From Pneumocystis sp. 'macacae' (taxonomy: Eukaryota; Ascomycota; Pneumocystomycetes; Pneumocystales; Pneumocystaceae), in the NCBI GenBank assembly GCA_018127085.1, contig CM030725.1, positions 434,001-498,000 on the forward strand: DNA of 64,000 nucleotides, in the 5' to 3' direction. The number at the start of each line of letters is the position of its first letter. The stretch's first letter is position 1. Under the pieces are notes generated by a model. It saw only the letters and a program-made list of their open reading frames with translations. It ran no database searches and was not told the DNA's origin. A program made the translations under genes and the position numbers. Below, piece by piece: positions 21,138 through 34,042 of the stretch.

Positions 21138-24006
21138 CTAGGTTTTAAAATCGAGTGTCTTTGAAAAACGTTCTAGTGGGGGTTCACCAATTAATTTTAT
21201 GGTTTCTTCTAATAAAAATTCTAATGATGGCATTGTATACATTGGTTTATCGTAAAGAAGGCTTAATGCTTTAATAGATACAACTTTAGATTGTAAGTCA
21301 TCTTCTGGTAACGGTGCCGTTTTTTTATCCGGAATTGCTCCATATATATTTGAAAGTTTGAATTTTTCTTCTTGAATTAATGTTTGATCATTTTCTATGT
21401 CTTTTATAAAGGTACTGTCTTTTGTTGTTAAAGTGAAAAAATAACCAAAAATATCTAAAAATGTAAAAGAAGAGAACGAAATTGATGGTATATGATTCAA
21501 TGCAATGATTTTATGTGGATGTTGTTGTAAAAAAACAGGTATTGGTGATGTTATTTTAAAAATATAAAGCTTTGAATTATGCTCTTTTGAATTATTAAAT
21601 GAAACAGCAAATAATTGATTTGTATGGTCAACAGCGAGGTGAAAATCTTTTAGTGAGTGGTGAACTTTTGGTATACTTAAATACCATTTGGTTGTAGCTG
21701 TTAATATATCCCATACTAGAATATATTTTTTAGTAATAACAATAATAAAAGCACCTAGTGCTTGAACAAATAAGATTCTTTCCATATATAGGTTGTTGAC
21801 TGTATGACGAATAGTTCCGAGTCGTCCATCCACAATCAATAAAATTTTATTGCATCCAGCAATAATCATGCTTCCATCTAATGTCCATGTTATACAAAAT
21901 ACCTCATTTTTGTTGAAAGGATCGTTCAAAACTCGAGTATAACGAATAATTTTGTAACATAACCATATTTCTGTTTTATTCGTCCTGTTTTCGTTTTTTA
22001 TTTTTAATCTCCAAAGTTTTAGTGAACCGTCATTGCCAATGGTACAGAACTTTTTTTCATTTGGAGAAGCATTTAATCCATTTATTTTTTTTCCAAGCCC
22101 ATGAGGAGAATCTATACGTGTGCTAAGATGCCATTTTTTATTTGATGAATCCCATTTCCAGAATTTAAGAAAAATTTCCCTATCTTCTTTGTAAAGATCA
22201 TAATATTCGTTTAATAATTCCCATTCATCAACTGTTGCCATCCAAAGACAATCCATTGATAATGAAATATGTGTTATTTTAGGTTTCGGTGTCTCTAAAT
22301 CATCTTTTTCTAATGTTTCAATGTGAGATGCATGTATTATTTCTATTTTATATGTTTGATAATCTTTTATAACATCATAAGACTGCAAAAAAGTCGATGA
22401 AAATAAAGATTGAGAAGCAAATAAAATATTTTTAGTAATAGGATGCACAATAGAAGGAACACGATAAGAAATATCTTTCCCAATTTGAACTCCTGATATT
22501 TCAGATTTTATTTTTAAATCTATTGCATTGACAATTTTTATAGAATTATTTTCTAATAGTACAGCATAAAAAGAATTTGTTCGACTAACGCCTATTTTAT
22601 TAATAGGTGAGCCTAATCTTGGAAGAAATTGTTTATTTCCAGTTTTAATTTGCCAAAAGACAAGAACACCTTCTTTACCACCTGTTAAAATATATGACCC
22701 TATATGAAATTAAAATAAAACAGTGTATATAAATTTATACCTTCTAATATCAAGCTAAGAGCAGAGAAAGGATGAGGATGCCAATGAAATATTCTAACAA
22801 TTGGCTCTTCCAAATTCAAAATATTATAGTATATAAGTAATTTCCCTTCATGATCCCCAACTGCAACATAATTATCATACATTAATAAACTACTTATTGG
22901 ACTACGTGTATCAAATTTATGTATTTCCCATAATTTCTGATGATTTTTAGGGTTTTGTTCCTTTTTTTTACAAACATATATAGAATGAATAGTACCAATA
23001 ACTAATGTTTTTTCATCATCTGAAATATTCATGCCAATGCAAGTTTTACATTTTAAAATTCTTTGAGAGCGTATTATTTTGGTAGAACTTGATCCAAAAG
23101 ATGGAAATGTATAAGAATAAACCTCATAAAATTTTTTAGAGGAAGATTTTATAGAAACAGAAGAGCTGTGTGAATTAGATGGATGCGGTGAATGATGTTC
23201 AAGAACTGCATAAATACAAGATGGATTTGATGATTGCACTGAAATATAATGAATCTTTTTGCGAGTATGTCGAGACTAGATGAAATGAATATATGATTTA
23301 AAAAAAGAAAAAATACCCTAAGTAAGCTATTGTCCGTCCAATCCCATAGTTTTATATAGCCCTCTTCATCAGCAATATAAACCCTATATTCATTAGAAGG
23401 ATCTAGTTTCATAGCTGTAATTTTTGGTAAATATAAATAGTTTTCTTGATCTAAATTGCCAATTGTTTGCATACAAATTCCTGTTTTAATATTATAAATT
23501 TTAACAATTGAACCAATTGCAACAAGTATTGATCTAAATACATCAATAAAAATACTTAATTGATATAGAATACTTTTCGTCTTTTGTAAAAATAGGTGTA
23601 AGATTAGAAAAATATCCACCACTAATATTTTGTACTTTCCAGCTTGAAAAACTTCTTTCTTTCTTTTCTTTATCTTCATCAAGAACATCCATTTTCATAG
23701 ACTTAAATCTCTCTGGTAAATCAACAGATACATTTATAGTGCTCAGATTTCTATTTTCTGTTTTTGTTTTTGACGATACATTTTCTTTTTCTTTTTTTTC
23801 AGAAAAAATGTCATCTTTTTGCATTTCATATTCATTTATATCATGCTCTTCATTATTTTGTGTTTTTTCTTCCGAATGTTCTTGACTATTCTTGTTAGTA
23901 TCTACTTTGTTATTGATTTCTTTAAAAATTACTCTGTAAATTTACTTTTTTTTGAATAATCATCGAAAAAATCTTCCATTGACTCATCTGTATCTGTCTG
24001 GCGCAT
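21138..24006 (-). CDS. NAN1: U3 snoRNP/t-UTP WD-repeat protein Nan1/Utp17 (WDR75)
   Basis: Nucleolar protein of the small-subunit processome that couples rDNA transcription to pre-rRNA processing. The acidic N-terminus (ATG at 24006) and a Lys/Glu-rich segment lead to the family signature SSWKVQNISGGYFSNLTPIFTKDEKY, here read in two pieces across an intron. Two propellers follow, with blades such as VAIGSIVKIYNIKTGICMQ, EEGYIKLWDWTDNSLL, VAVGDHEGKLLIYYN, GNDGSLKLWRLK and MIIAGCNKILLIVDGRLG. The last large exon (22448-21138) is uninterrupted for 436 codons. N-terminal introns are short. It is divergent from RPB10, with 170 bp between start codons. The homologue in S. pombe is also called utp17. 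Confidence 0.87.
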
Positions 24007-24176
24007 CAGCGCGTTTTCTTATTGTTTATTTTTTTAAATATTTTTTCTCTAAAAATTTTAAGTTGTATGATCATCGATGTTGAATGATTAAAAAAAAGTA
24101 TCTTTCAAAAATCTGAAAAAAGGTATACGAGGGTTAATTATGCTCAATTAGTCAGCTCAAGCTTTATATTCCTATC

Positions 24177-24484
24177 ATGATTATACCTGTTCGTTGTTTT
24201 TCTTGCGGAAAAGTATCTTTGTTGTCTTTTTATTGTTTAATATTCATTTAATCACAGGTTATTGGAGACAAATGGGATACTTATTTAATTTATCTCCAAG
24301 AGGATATTTCTGAAGGCGAAGCTCTTGATAAACTCGGTTTGAAGCGCTATTGCTGCCGTCGTATGATTCTTACCCACGTTGATTGTATGTTTCTTTTTTT
24401 TTTATTTTTTAATCCTTTTTTTTAGTAATTGAAAAGCTTTTGCACTATAATCGTATTTTATTTATCTTTTTGTGGGTTTTCTAA
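24177..24484 (+). CDS. RPB10: RNA polymerase I/II/III shared subunit ABC10-beta (Rpb10)
   Basis: Small zinc-binding core subunit of all three nuclear RNA polymerases. Exons 24177-24212, 24258-24384 and 24426-24484 give 73 residues. The N-terminus is nearly invariant: [18 protein letters not shown], with the atypical zinc motif CFSC...[28 protein letters not shown] follows; this sequence closes the zinc site with adjacent cysteines. The C-terminal tail after LLHYN is more hydrophobic than usual ([10 protein letters not shown]) and slightly longer than the common 67-71 residues. A missed intron at the very end is possible. Introns are 45 and 41 nt. Confidence 0.93.
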
Positions 24485-24918
24485 TTTCTTTAGCTCTTGA
24501 GCGCTCAATGCGTGATTTTTAAATATTTCTTAAGTTTTCTCTGCAAATTTTTTACAACACTTTTATGATTTTTTGGACCTTTTTTATTCTATAGCTTCTT
24601 TTTCCAATTATGAATAATTATTTTTTTCTCTTTTTTATTTTTTTTATAATTTCATTTTGATTTTATTTTTCATTTTGGTTTTATATTTCATATTTCATTT
24701 TTATTGGTTATATTTTTCTCTTTTGATATCTCTGAAAAACACAGGTAAAATTATCCTTATTTGTTTTAAAGATTTAAATTTTGATGTATTTAATATCAAG
24801 ATTAATTATTCTTTAATCATTATCCTAACCTAGCCCTAAGAATAAAACTTATTTCTAATATCTTCTAGTGAGCCCTAAGTATATACTGCGTTTGAGTTTC
24901 TTGTTGAGATATTAACGA
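24485..24918. other. AT-rich intergenic region
   Basis: About 430 bp of T-rich sequence between tandem RPB10 and TOA1. Pyrimidine-rich stretches are typical of a fungal promoter. No gene was recognised. Confidence 0.6.
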
Positions 24919-26075
24919 ATGTCTAATTCTATTGTGGTAAGTATGTTATTTTCAAATAATATTGTTAATTCTTCAGGGAGAGATTTATCAAGATATCATT
25001 AGCGACGTTATTCAGGCATCTCAGCATGATTTTGAAGAATATGGCATTGACGCATCAGTTCTTGCTGAACTTAAGCAGGTTAGTAGTACAAATCCAGATC
25101 ACCATATGGGGAGAAATGTAATAGGGTGTTTTTGACGTTTTCTTGATATTTTGTCTTGTCTAGCAGATTTTGACTATTTAGATTTGGCAAGCGAGATTGG
25201 CAACAACAAATGTCGCTCGTTTTCCTTGGACAGAGCCTTTGATGGCAGATACAGAACAGAAACTTAAGGCAGAGCAACCGTTATTGAGTAACCCTGCTAT
25301 GTCTGCTATGCGAGCAGCGCAGCAGATTCAGCAACTTGCAGAGGTTCAACAGAGACGCTTTTATACGGAAACATTTGGCGCTATTCATGATAGTCACAAT
25401 TATCTTCCTCAGACTGATGGTCTTGCTGATCTTCAGGATAAAACAATTAATGTGACGACTCAGTTAAACAAAGAAAATAATTTTTTAAATAAACCAGTCT
25501 CTATTGCTTTAGATACACCATCTATATCAATAAATAAACCTGAGAATGGATTAGTCGATGTTTCTGTTGATTGTTTTGGTGAGAGATCTTCAGATGCTTT
25601 ATTTGATAATTCGTCTGTACCTTTGACAACGAAGGTATGTTGTGTAGTGATATTTATGGTTCTGATATTTACTCTAGCAAATCGATTCATCGCTTAACGA
25701 TGCACTTCTTCGAATACGCAAATGCACAGAATCACCCCCATTAGAACGTCCAGCGGATTTGTCTTTACATTTGATACAGTCACCTGTTTCTTTGACTCAA
25801 GTGGATGGGATGGATTCTGATTCTATTAACTCTGATTTGGATTCTGAGCCAAATTCAAATCCAGAAGACGCACCCGAGAATGATGATAATGGGCAACTCG
25901 TTTTATGTTTGTATGATAAAGTACAGCGTACAAAAAACAAATGGAAATGTGTTTTAAAAGATGGTATTATTGGAATGGGTGGCAAAGATTATCTTTTCAT
26001 GAGAGCGAATGTAAGTGGAAGCTGATATTGTTTAAAATGATATTTATTATGTTGTAGGGAGAATTCGAGTGGTGA
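24919..26075 (+). CDS. TOA1: transcription factor IIA large subunit
   Basis: Stabilises TBP on promoter DNA. Exon 1 (24919-24936) encodes MSNSIV. The N-terminal four-helix region continues GEIYQDIISDVIQASQHDFEEYGIDASVLAELKQ|IWQARL, the standard TFIIA-alpha start. A long variable Gln/Ser-rich spacer follows. The acidic patch DSDSINSDLDSEPN precedes the beta-barrel part: LVLCLYDKVQRTKNKWKCVLKDGIIGMGGKDYLFMRAN|GEFEW. The final intron puts GEFEW and the stop at 26073-26075 in frame. The DNA-contacting and TBP-contacting C-terminal motif is intact. Four short introns are inferred. Confidence 0.93.
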
Positions 26076-26293
26076 CATCTGTATTTTACCTTTTGATATT
26101 TGATGTTTATTATTTTTACGCCTGCTAAGATGTTTGCATGATAATTTATATTTGTCTGTTTTAGCATAGATTATAGAGGCATATCTTAAAACAGATTTAA
26201 AAATATATCTATTGTAATACTTTGAAGGACGGATTAACAGGATATATGAATTAGATTAACAGGCGATATGAATTCTTTATTATTAGGGTCTGT

Positions 26294-27045
26294 TTAAAGT
26301 GCATAATCAGTATATGTGTAATTCTGTACATCTTCGACGTGTATGAGACGAGAACTTATAATCGATGATCCATCCTTTGATGTATCAATATTTCCTTTGA
26401 ATAAAACATATAGGATAAATTTTTTCCCTTTCTGAAATTCTTGGTACCATATACGTGCTTCTTCCCACATTTTATCATAAGGAATATGGTTTTTTGCAAA
26501 GGGATCAACAGAAAACCATCGAGGCATCATTTCTTCTGATCTATTACTTAGAGTTAGAAATGCATTAGATATTAATTATATACTCTATAGGTTTGCTATG
26601 AAATTGTGTAGCCTTATAAACATGAATTTCAATAACAGACGCTGATTCTTCCCATGTTAAAAAGAGAATAGCCATTTTTTTGAGTATTGCATCTTCAATT
26701 CCGCATTCTTCCTGGATATTTGTTATTTTATATTCGTATAGAATAATAACGAGTTAATACTTTTAATTCCCTTGCAGCACATGCATTAATAGATTCATTT
26801 TCTTTTACTTTTCCACCGAATCCATTCCATCTGTTTTATATTAAATCAAACTTGAGCACTATATATATATTTAGTACTTTCCAACACCGAATCCTCGCTT
26901 TTTTAAACCTAATAAAACGTGTGTATTTTTCGCATTATAAGGAAATACAAGTGTATATTGTTTTGTTTGGACACTTGAGGACTTTTTGCTATAAACATTA
27001 GAAAATATTGTATTTTCTTATTTCTTACTATTTTATATCTGCCAT
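26294..27045 (-). CDS. Nudix hydrolase, MTH1/NUDT1-like (8-oxo-dGTPase type)
   Basis: Likely sanitises oxidised purine nucleoside triphosphates. The short first exon MADIKY (ATG at 27045) joins KKSSSVQTKQYTLVFPYNA, then [22 protein letters not shown], which is the MTH1 substrate-pocket sequence. The Nudix box GGKVKENESINACAARELK|EECGI is complete across an intron at the K/E junction, including the metal-binding REL-x-EE. Later blocks are VIEIHVYKATQF, MMPRWFSVDPFAKNHIPYDKMW and KKFILYVLFKG, as in human NUDT1 (MRPCWFQLDQIP..MWPDD). The C-terminus ends YTYTDYAL at 26294. It is convergent with TOA1 and divergent from the Clr2-like gene. Confidence 0.88.
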
Positions 27046-27476
27046 TCTTTTAATACTATTATATATATTACGTTTTTATTTAATATTAAATGTTTAATAT
27101 TTCTTAAGTTGATATAGTTTTTTCGAAGCTAGTACGTACTAATTTCCGAGAAAAAACGTGTTTTTAAAGATTTTAATAAACTTTTAAAACATAAATTCCT
27201 ATTATTTAAAAATAAAAACTCAAATATTAAAATAATCTTTTTAAAAAAATTATTTTAAAAACTTATATAGCTTTAGCAATTTAAAATTTTCTAAAATCAT
27301 TTTTTACCAAATATAAATTCTTATTTTATATGTACTTAACTGTTTAATGTAATATAAGGCTTGTTTTTCTAATAATAACGTTTAAATATTTATTCGTTTA
27401 TCTTTATCCGTTTCCAGAGCAATTGTCGTCAGGACAATCATCTCTGATGACCGTTTAACCTCATGAAATTTATAAA
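27046..27476. other. AT-rich intergenic region with a short hairpin
   Basis: About 430 bp between divergent Nudix and Clr2-like genes. A perfect 6-bp stem (ATTGTC 27422-27427, loop GTCAG, GACAAT 27433-27438) lies 39 bp before the Clr2-like ATG, in a locally GC-richer patch. Confidence 0.6.
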
Positions 27477-28866
27477 ATGCCTATTCCACCAGCATATCCA
27501 GAAACACATTTAAAAAGGTTATAAAGGAGTATTTTTGTATATAAATAAGTCTAATTAATTTAACTTAGGATCCAAATTCATTGGAGTGATGGTGTAACGA
27601 CTGGATATCCACCTGCTTCTAGTTGTAATCCGACAGTTAATGAAGACGGAACATTTGATTTTTTTCGAAAAATAGCGACAGGGGAGAGCAAAGATTTACA
27701 TTGGCGCAGGAAATGTGCGGAATATTTGAGAGAACAAGCAAAGATACAAGCATTTCAGGGTTTTTCTGAGAAAAATTAAAAAAATAGATTAATTTTATCT
27801 AATAGGCATGGATTTTGTTCTGGATGCGTTTCCAAAGAACTATGAACTTTATGAACACTGCAAACGTTATAATGATGCACGCCAAGAGCGTAGAGATACG
27901 TTTCTTTTTGGTCACCCTAAAGGAATTCGTTTTCGAAGTCCTGCGGAATTTAGTCCTCATCTTTTATGGATTGCACAAAGCAAGACACATGAACGTGGTG
28001 AATGTCCATGTAAATATTGTGGAGGTGATCCAAAATCATGGAATCGGAAAAAAAACTGCTCGGATCAGGTGCAAGCTGAGTCAAGTCACGATAAATTAGA
28101 AAGAGAGGCAGATCTTGGTCAAGAAGGGGCATTATATCGTCTAGGAGAGGTCGTTTGGATAATTCAAGATAATCCGGATGATGAATGGGTAGTTTGCATT
28201 ATTGTTGATCGAACAACATTACCATCTGGCCATTTGGACGGAGTTTCATCAAAAAGTTATAGTTATCGCGTTAGAACTCTTAAAACAGAAAAAAAAACGC
28301 TACAAGTACCTCAATGGATGCTTCGGCCTTTGCTTTCAAGGTCTTTCAATGGTATAAAGGATCTAGAGGATCTTTGTGAAACATGGTCTTTGTTTGGTTC
28401 TTATGTGTCTGGTGTTTCTCCTAAGATTCATTATTATAATGGTTGTTGGGTGGGACCAGAAAAAATATGGAAAGGGGATATTGTTCGTTTTAAGAAAATG
28501 TCAAATTCTCCACTTCTATCTTCTATTTTTGATGATGTTCTCGTTATTAATTCAATATACAAAGAAAATAAATCAGGCAATATTTTGGTTTCAGGTAATG
28601 TGTGGCGTTTCATGTCAACTCCATGTCAAATTAATCCTTTACTTCATATTCCTCAAAAATTAGCAAAAGTTACTGAAGTTTTAAACATATACTTGGGACC
28701 TAATAATACAAATGATATTGAATTTACATGTTCTTTACTTGATATTCAGGGACGCTGGTATGAGCCATGGCTAATACCCAAAGGAACAATTCTTAACGAA
28801 GTTACATTAAGACGGAAAGTTAATACTCGAAAAGAAGCATTTACAGGTGAATTAAATTCGAGTTGA
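27477..28866 (+). CDS. CLR2: Clr2-like transcription-silencing protein
   Basis: Homologue of S. pombe Clr2, a scaffold subunit of the SHREC histone deacetylase/remodelling complex at heterochromatin. The N-terminus MPIPPAYPETHLK|RIQIHWSDG is followed by a long exon from 27807. It contains FPKNYELYEHCK, the Clr2 N-terminal domain FGHPKGIRFRSPAEFSPHLL and a zinc-knuckle-like CPCKYCGG. Next comes a BAH-like segment (YRLGEVVWIIQ...WVVCIIVDR) and HYYNGCWVGPEKIWKGDIVR. The ending RWYEPWLIPKG...KEAFTG stops at 28866. Length is about 430 residues, shorter than S. pombe Clr2 (about 540). The identity rests on domain order and the CKYC motif. The H3K9 methyltransferase Clr4 lies 27 kb to the right. Confidence 0.75.
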
Positions 28867-29519
28867 TTATAATCTCGATATATTTGTATTTAATAAAAAT
28901 ATATGATTCATTAGATTAAAATACCACTTTCATATTTATATTTATTTTAAAGTTATTTAAAAGTTGTTTTTTTATTTGAATTTTTATTGTATGGTTTAAT
29001 TATTTTTATAGTAAATAGATGCTGATTAATAATTAAAATATTTTTATTGTTTTAACGATCTTCAAATTAAGGGTTTTTAGAATTGTGCTTTTTTATATAA
29101 AATTGTTATTATCATTTATATCTTTATTAATTTCATCTATGTATAACTACTTTTAACATATATATTAAGATAACCTTTAAATATATCCAATAATATTAAA
29201 TTATGTATTTTTATAATTTGGATTTTAAAATATGATTTTTTGTTCAACTAATTATCTATTTAATAATATGAAATTTACATTTAAATGATAAATATCTTGT
29301 ATTCAATTTTTAATCGATAGTTTTAAAATTTATCTTATTCCAAACTTCTATGATTATATAAAATACAAATGAATTCATAAAAATAAAAGTATTTATAAAT
29401 TAAAAAATGATGAATAATGTTATATTCTGTATTATACAAGTTCATACCAGCCCGTAATGTTATAAGTTATATTGAAAAACAATATTATTTGATAGAATAT
29501 TTTTAAGTATTTTAATGAA
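28867..29519. other. AT-rich gap between convergent genes
   Basis: About 650 bp of very AT-rich sequence with poly(A)- and poly(T)-like runs. No gene, RNA or repeat array was recognised. Confidence 0.6.
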
Positions 29520-31683
29520 TTATATTACTTGAAAATTTTGTTGAGAATATTCCTCAAAAGACGATGAAATGTTTTGAATATGTAAAGAGGATTCAAGAGG
29601 ACAAAATGGTTTAAAAATTTGTATTTCATTTTGTTGAAATGTAGGAAAATTTGCAATTTGAGGATATGATATTTGAGATTGATGACAAGTATTGACACCA
29701 AAAGATTCAGGAATAGGATGAACATTAGAATATATTTTAGGCGTATATTTATTTGTCACATTAACATCATTACTTGAAACTATTTTCTCTGTTGTATTAG
29801 GAATAGTGATTTTATCAAAATTTTCGTATAAGGGATTTTCTAATATTTTTGATTCGTTTTCATTCATCACGTCTATAGGATGTTCTTGTGTTTTTTTCAA
29901 GTTCTGAGTACATTTCTCACAAATAAAAGGAATTCCATTATTTTCGTTCGGTTGTTCTTGCAATTTTGAAAATATTTCATCCGCATTATGTTGACATTTT
30001 ACATGTTCCCATACCATACATTGATCACAAGCAATCATTAATTCATTATCTAACTTATATAATTAACAAAAAAACATTTAAAGATAAAAACTTACATAAT
30101 TCTTACCAGATATACCGCATACACAATTAAAAATCCAATCATTATTTTTCATTTTTTTATTTTTTATATTTTTCCGTTTGATCTTTTTAGTATTTTTTTG
30201 TTTAACTGGAATAGTTTTTAATGTATTTGAAAAATTATTAAAATTATAAACATTAGTTTTTTCATTATTTTTTCTTTGTAATAATTCTTTTAATAGTTTT
30301 TCTTTTTGTTTTCTATCTCTTGTTTCCATTCGTAATTTCCGATCCTATTATGATTATTAATATATAAATTAAAAAAAAAAAACAAAATACGTATTCAGTT
30401 AATTGCTTTTCTTCTCTCCTTTTTATCTCTATTAACATGGCTAATTGTTCTTGTTCTAGTCTCTTTTCTTCTTCTTGAAGCTTCATAAGTTTCCTTTGTT
30501 CTATACGAGTTGATTTTTTTCGTTGAATTACTGCTTCTGCTTTAAGTCTTTCGCGTTCTTTAAGTAGTCGTTCTTTTTCTTTTCTCTAAAACAGATAAGT
30601 TCATATCATATACTTGAGTCAACATACATCTTCATTTTCTTGAAGATACGGTAAAACATTCTTTTGAAGATAATTATGTAATGTATGTTCATTTTTATTT
30701 TTTGAATGAGAAATAGAATTTACAAAATTTTTCCAATCATTAAAAGTTACACAAACCTAAAAAAAAATAAATTTTAAAATCACAAGAGATATAATTTTAC
30801 ATTTTCCCAATGTCCTATTTGAGGACTTTGTGTTTTCTTATCATCTGCACTTGAAACATCAATTGAATCAAGGTCGTCATCATCAACAACTCGTCTTCTT
30901 TTCCTTCTTTTATATCTATTGTCATTTTTATATGATTTTTCATTTAAAAGACGAGGGAAAGCATCTAAACGTCTATATAGTCGATTATCATCTAACAAAT
31001 AATATGTATAACCGAAAGAATCATATCCTATTGGATCTATTCTCTTTACTATATATTAAAAAACATTTAATGAATTTGCTAGTTCTGACACATACCCATG
31101 TAACTTCATCTGATTCTTTTGCTCCAGCACGTTCTCTAAATTTTTCAGGATTAAGTAATTGCCACTCACAAAGTTGCAATAAAACTTGAACCTTTATTCT
31201 TTTTTAATAAAAATAAGAATATTAAACAATGCCTACTTGCCTTTGTAAAAATATCAAAAGAGTCCCATGGGTAAGGGATTTCTTCGTTTCCATAAGGATT
31301 ATCTTCTGGTTTATGAAGAAGAAACTGTTTTCTTGTATAAAGATCCACATTTTCCGCACTAAACCTATTAAAAAAGAAACACATTATATAAAAAAATAAA
31401 AGTACTTAATATGTCTATTGGAAGATAAATATCGTACCAAGCTATATCTTATAATCGTCAATCTATGAGGTTCATGAAATCCAAGAAGTTCTTGTTCAAG
31501 AAACTTAAAAAAAGTAAATTTCTAAACAACCCTATACACATTTATACTTACTTCGATATCAAAATCATCTAATTTTAAGATTTTATAGAAAAGAAACAAA
31601 AACTGACCTAATATTGCAAATTCCGGCATATTTCGAAGTGCATGAATAATAGAATCAGTACCCTTGTCTTTCCTATAGATCAT
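29520..31683 (-). CDS. PHD-finger protein with WHIM-like remodelling-factor module
   Basis: Probable chromatin-remodelling subunit. Reading from the ATG at 31683: DSIIHALRNMPEFAILGQ and LKLDDFDIEFLEQELLG form a DDT/WHIM1-like helical start, then LYTRKQFLLHKPEDNPYG. TWRIDPIGYDSFGYTYYLLDDNRLYRRL is a typical WHIM2/WSD motif. A basic segment (YKRRKRRRVVDDDD) and a long Lys/Glu-rich coiled coil (about 30270-30600) follow. A PHD finger comes next: FNCVCG...LMIACDQCMVWEHVKCQ...FICEKC, with the cysteine/histidine ligands visible. The C-terminus is low complexity. The family resembles fungal relatives of RSF1/CECR2/ITC1; I cannot choose among them. Seven or more short introns are inferred. Confidence 0.72.
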
Positions 31684-32019
31684 CTTAAAAAATATAGGAT
31701 TTATATATAGTGTCAAATTCTGTTATTAAAATTTTATTTTTTTAATAAGTCATAAATTTCTTAACAAAATTGATTTCTCCTTTGAAAAAAATGAATTCGT
31801 TAAAAACAATAATTCTGTATGTTTTAAGGAAATATTTAAACCAAACAAATTCTAAATAAATGATTTTTCTTAATTTTGTACGTACTTTATCTCAATATGT
31901 AAGTTGTATTTTTCCAAAGCATATTTAAATCATTTCGATTAAAAATAATGGCAAAAACAATTTAAAATAAATAGATAAATACGATATTTAAACATTATAA
32001 CAATTCTATTACAAACGAC
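31684..32019. other. AT-rich intergenic region
   Basis: About 335 bp between two minus-strand genes, with no recognisable feature. Confidence 0.6.
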
Positions 32020-34042
32020 TTATAAATCATCATCTTCTCCAAAAATTGATGCGAATACATTCATACTAGGTCTTTCTTTTTCTAATGCTTCGTTCGTTGT
32101 GTCATCTATATTTAAGTTTGCTTGTCTTTTTTCTGGAAGAACATATGTTTGATCACCTTTAACCTCTCGCATAATTCCTTCAATAATAGACTTATCTACT
32201 AGTTCATTTTTTGGTTTATCATCAATATTAGATGTAGTTGGTTTATCTGGATATGGATTTCGAACATTAAATCGTTTACATAATAGTCGTGCGGGATAGA
32301 ATGAAGTAATTATTCGTGTAAGACTCCCAAACATGTTCATCTTCGCAGCTTCTTCCGCTGTATTAACCTTTATTTAATTAGAAAAATATTTTTTTGATAA
32401 AAAAATATACCTCTTTTATAGGAAGATCTATAATTCCGCCTTCTGAAGAATTATTAACAACTGAAACAGGAGAAGATGTTGATGATGTTGTAAATCTATT
32501 TTTCATCATACCAGTCATTGGTTTGAAAATACGCGCAGATTTAACAAATTCATCTACTTCTTTTTGATAGTTATCAGATGTAACTATATTCTAAGTTCTG
32601 TTTAGCTTTTAAAAATTTCTTAAGAGTTAAACTACCTCGTATGAACCACGCTGTATAATTCCAGCATGTTCTTGAAGAAATAAAATATATCTTTTTCTTT
32701 TTTCTTCATTATCCTCATAAGGCATAAATTTATTATTTAAAGCATCGAGAGCTGTTTTTTTGTCTATTAATGGAGAATCTGTCTTTAATGCACTGTATAA
32801 CATTGAACCCTCATTTCGTGCAGGCGGAAGGTTAGTTTTTCCTGTTGCTTGAACCACTCGTTCTCGAGCAGATGGAGAAAGAAAATCGAATACCGATTTT
32901 CCGGGAAGAGGTGTTTCACCAAGTATAGCACCCCGATCTCTAGGTTGTAAGGCTCCTTCGAAAGTTTTTCTTTTTTCAGAATTAGGAGCAGAAGGAACAT
33001 AATCAGATGGAATTACTGGTGGGTCGAACCATGTTTTTTTTTCTAAACGATAAACTTCTGCGACTATAAATCCATTCAATGGCAATGTTCCATCTTGACA
33101 ACGTTTTACTTCAATATTAGTGCTATTTTTTTTCCGAGGAACAAATAAATGTTTCGTAACTGGTTTAAATTTCGTATTAGATGTATTTTTTTCTTCATGA
33201 TCTAATACGGTATCATATTTGATTTTCGAGGGGCCAAAATCATAGACTTCATGATCATATTCATTATCATCTTCATTTAATACTCCATATCCAAAACTTG
33301 TTCCTGAGATACCAAATTTCGGAGTAGTACTATTTTTAATATTTTGTAAACGCTCAATTCTTGGAGAAGGAATATATCCTAAACCATAAAGGTCTGTTTT
33401 GTTTTTTAAAGGTTCTAATATAAAATCTTTGCACGCGAAAAGAAATTTTGACGCATATTCATCCTCTACTTCTCCATTATCTCCTTGAACTTTTGTTTTT
33501 TTTATAAGAGAACCAATGCCTTGTCCTTCTTTCCAACCCATTTTTTTCAATAAACGGACACCAATGGATTCTTTTTTTACAACAAGATCATCTAATATAC
33601 TCCTTTTTATTTTTTGATTTAGATTTTCACTTCCAATTCCAATAAAATCATCTCTTGTTTTAAGACGTCTTTCTTCTTCTCTTTCAGCAAGATCTTCTGA
33701 GTCCATATAATCCTCTACTCTACCTACTTTTAGTGTAGCTCTTTCTTTACGTGAAGATCTAAACGACTGTGGTGTCCATCCTATTTTTATTTTAATAATA
33801 AATCATATCTCCATTAAAAGCTAACCCTCTTTTGATCCAACTGTATTATAATATCCTGCACTAAAACCTCCTGTAAATGCACCATGAAGCCTTCTTCTTC
33901 CCTTTTCATCCCGCACTTCTTGTTTCCAAATGGGTTCATATTTCCCTTCTTCTATACCCTCATTTTCTGCAATACTAGTGCCAAAAAATATATAATCATA
34001 TTTATTTTCTTCTATACGAGGTTTTTTTCTTGATAAATCCAT
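32020..34042 (-). CDS. G-patch domain protein 1 homologue (GPATCH1/TGH family)
   Basis: Splicing-associated protein. The first exon (ATG at 34042) carries the conserved N-terminal GPATCH1 block: [10 protein letters not shown]...[36 protein letters not shown]. The next long exon has the acidic [16 protein letters not shown] stretch and the G-patch itself ([17 protein letters not shown]). Further conserved segments are [20 protein letters not shown] and [28 protein letters not shown]...[12 protein letters not shown] is a SURP-like/DUF1604 tail block. The C-terminus holds [14 protein letters not shown] and ends [11 protein letters not shown]. Introns are few compared with neighbours. The gene fits the many-intron splicing demand of this genome. 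Confidence 0.88.

Noticed and set aside
27422..27455. C/D-box snoRNA suggested by CTGATGA next to a hairpin
   Set aside because: A properly placed C box, D box and terminal stem are not all present; the location fits a 5' leader.
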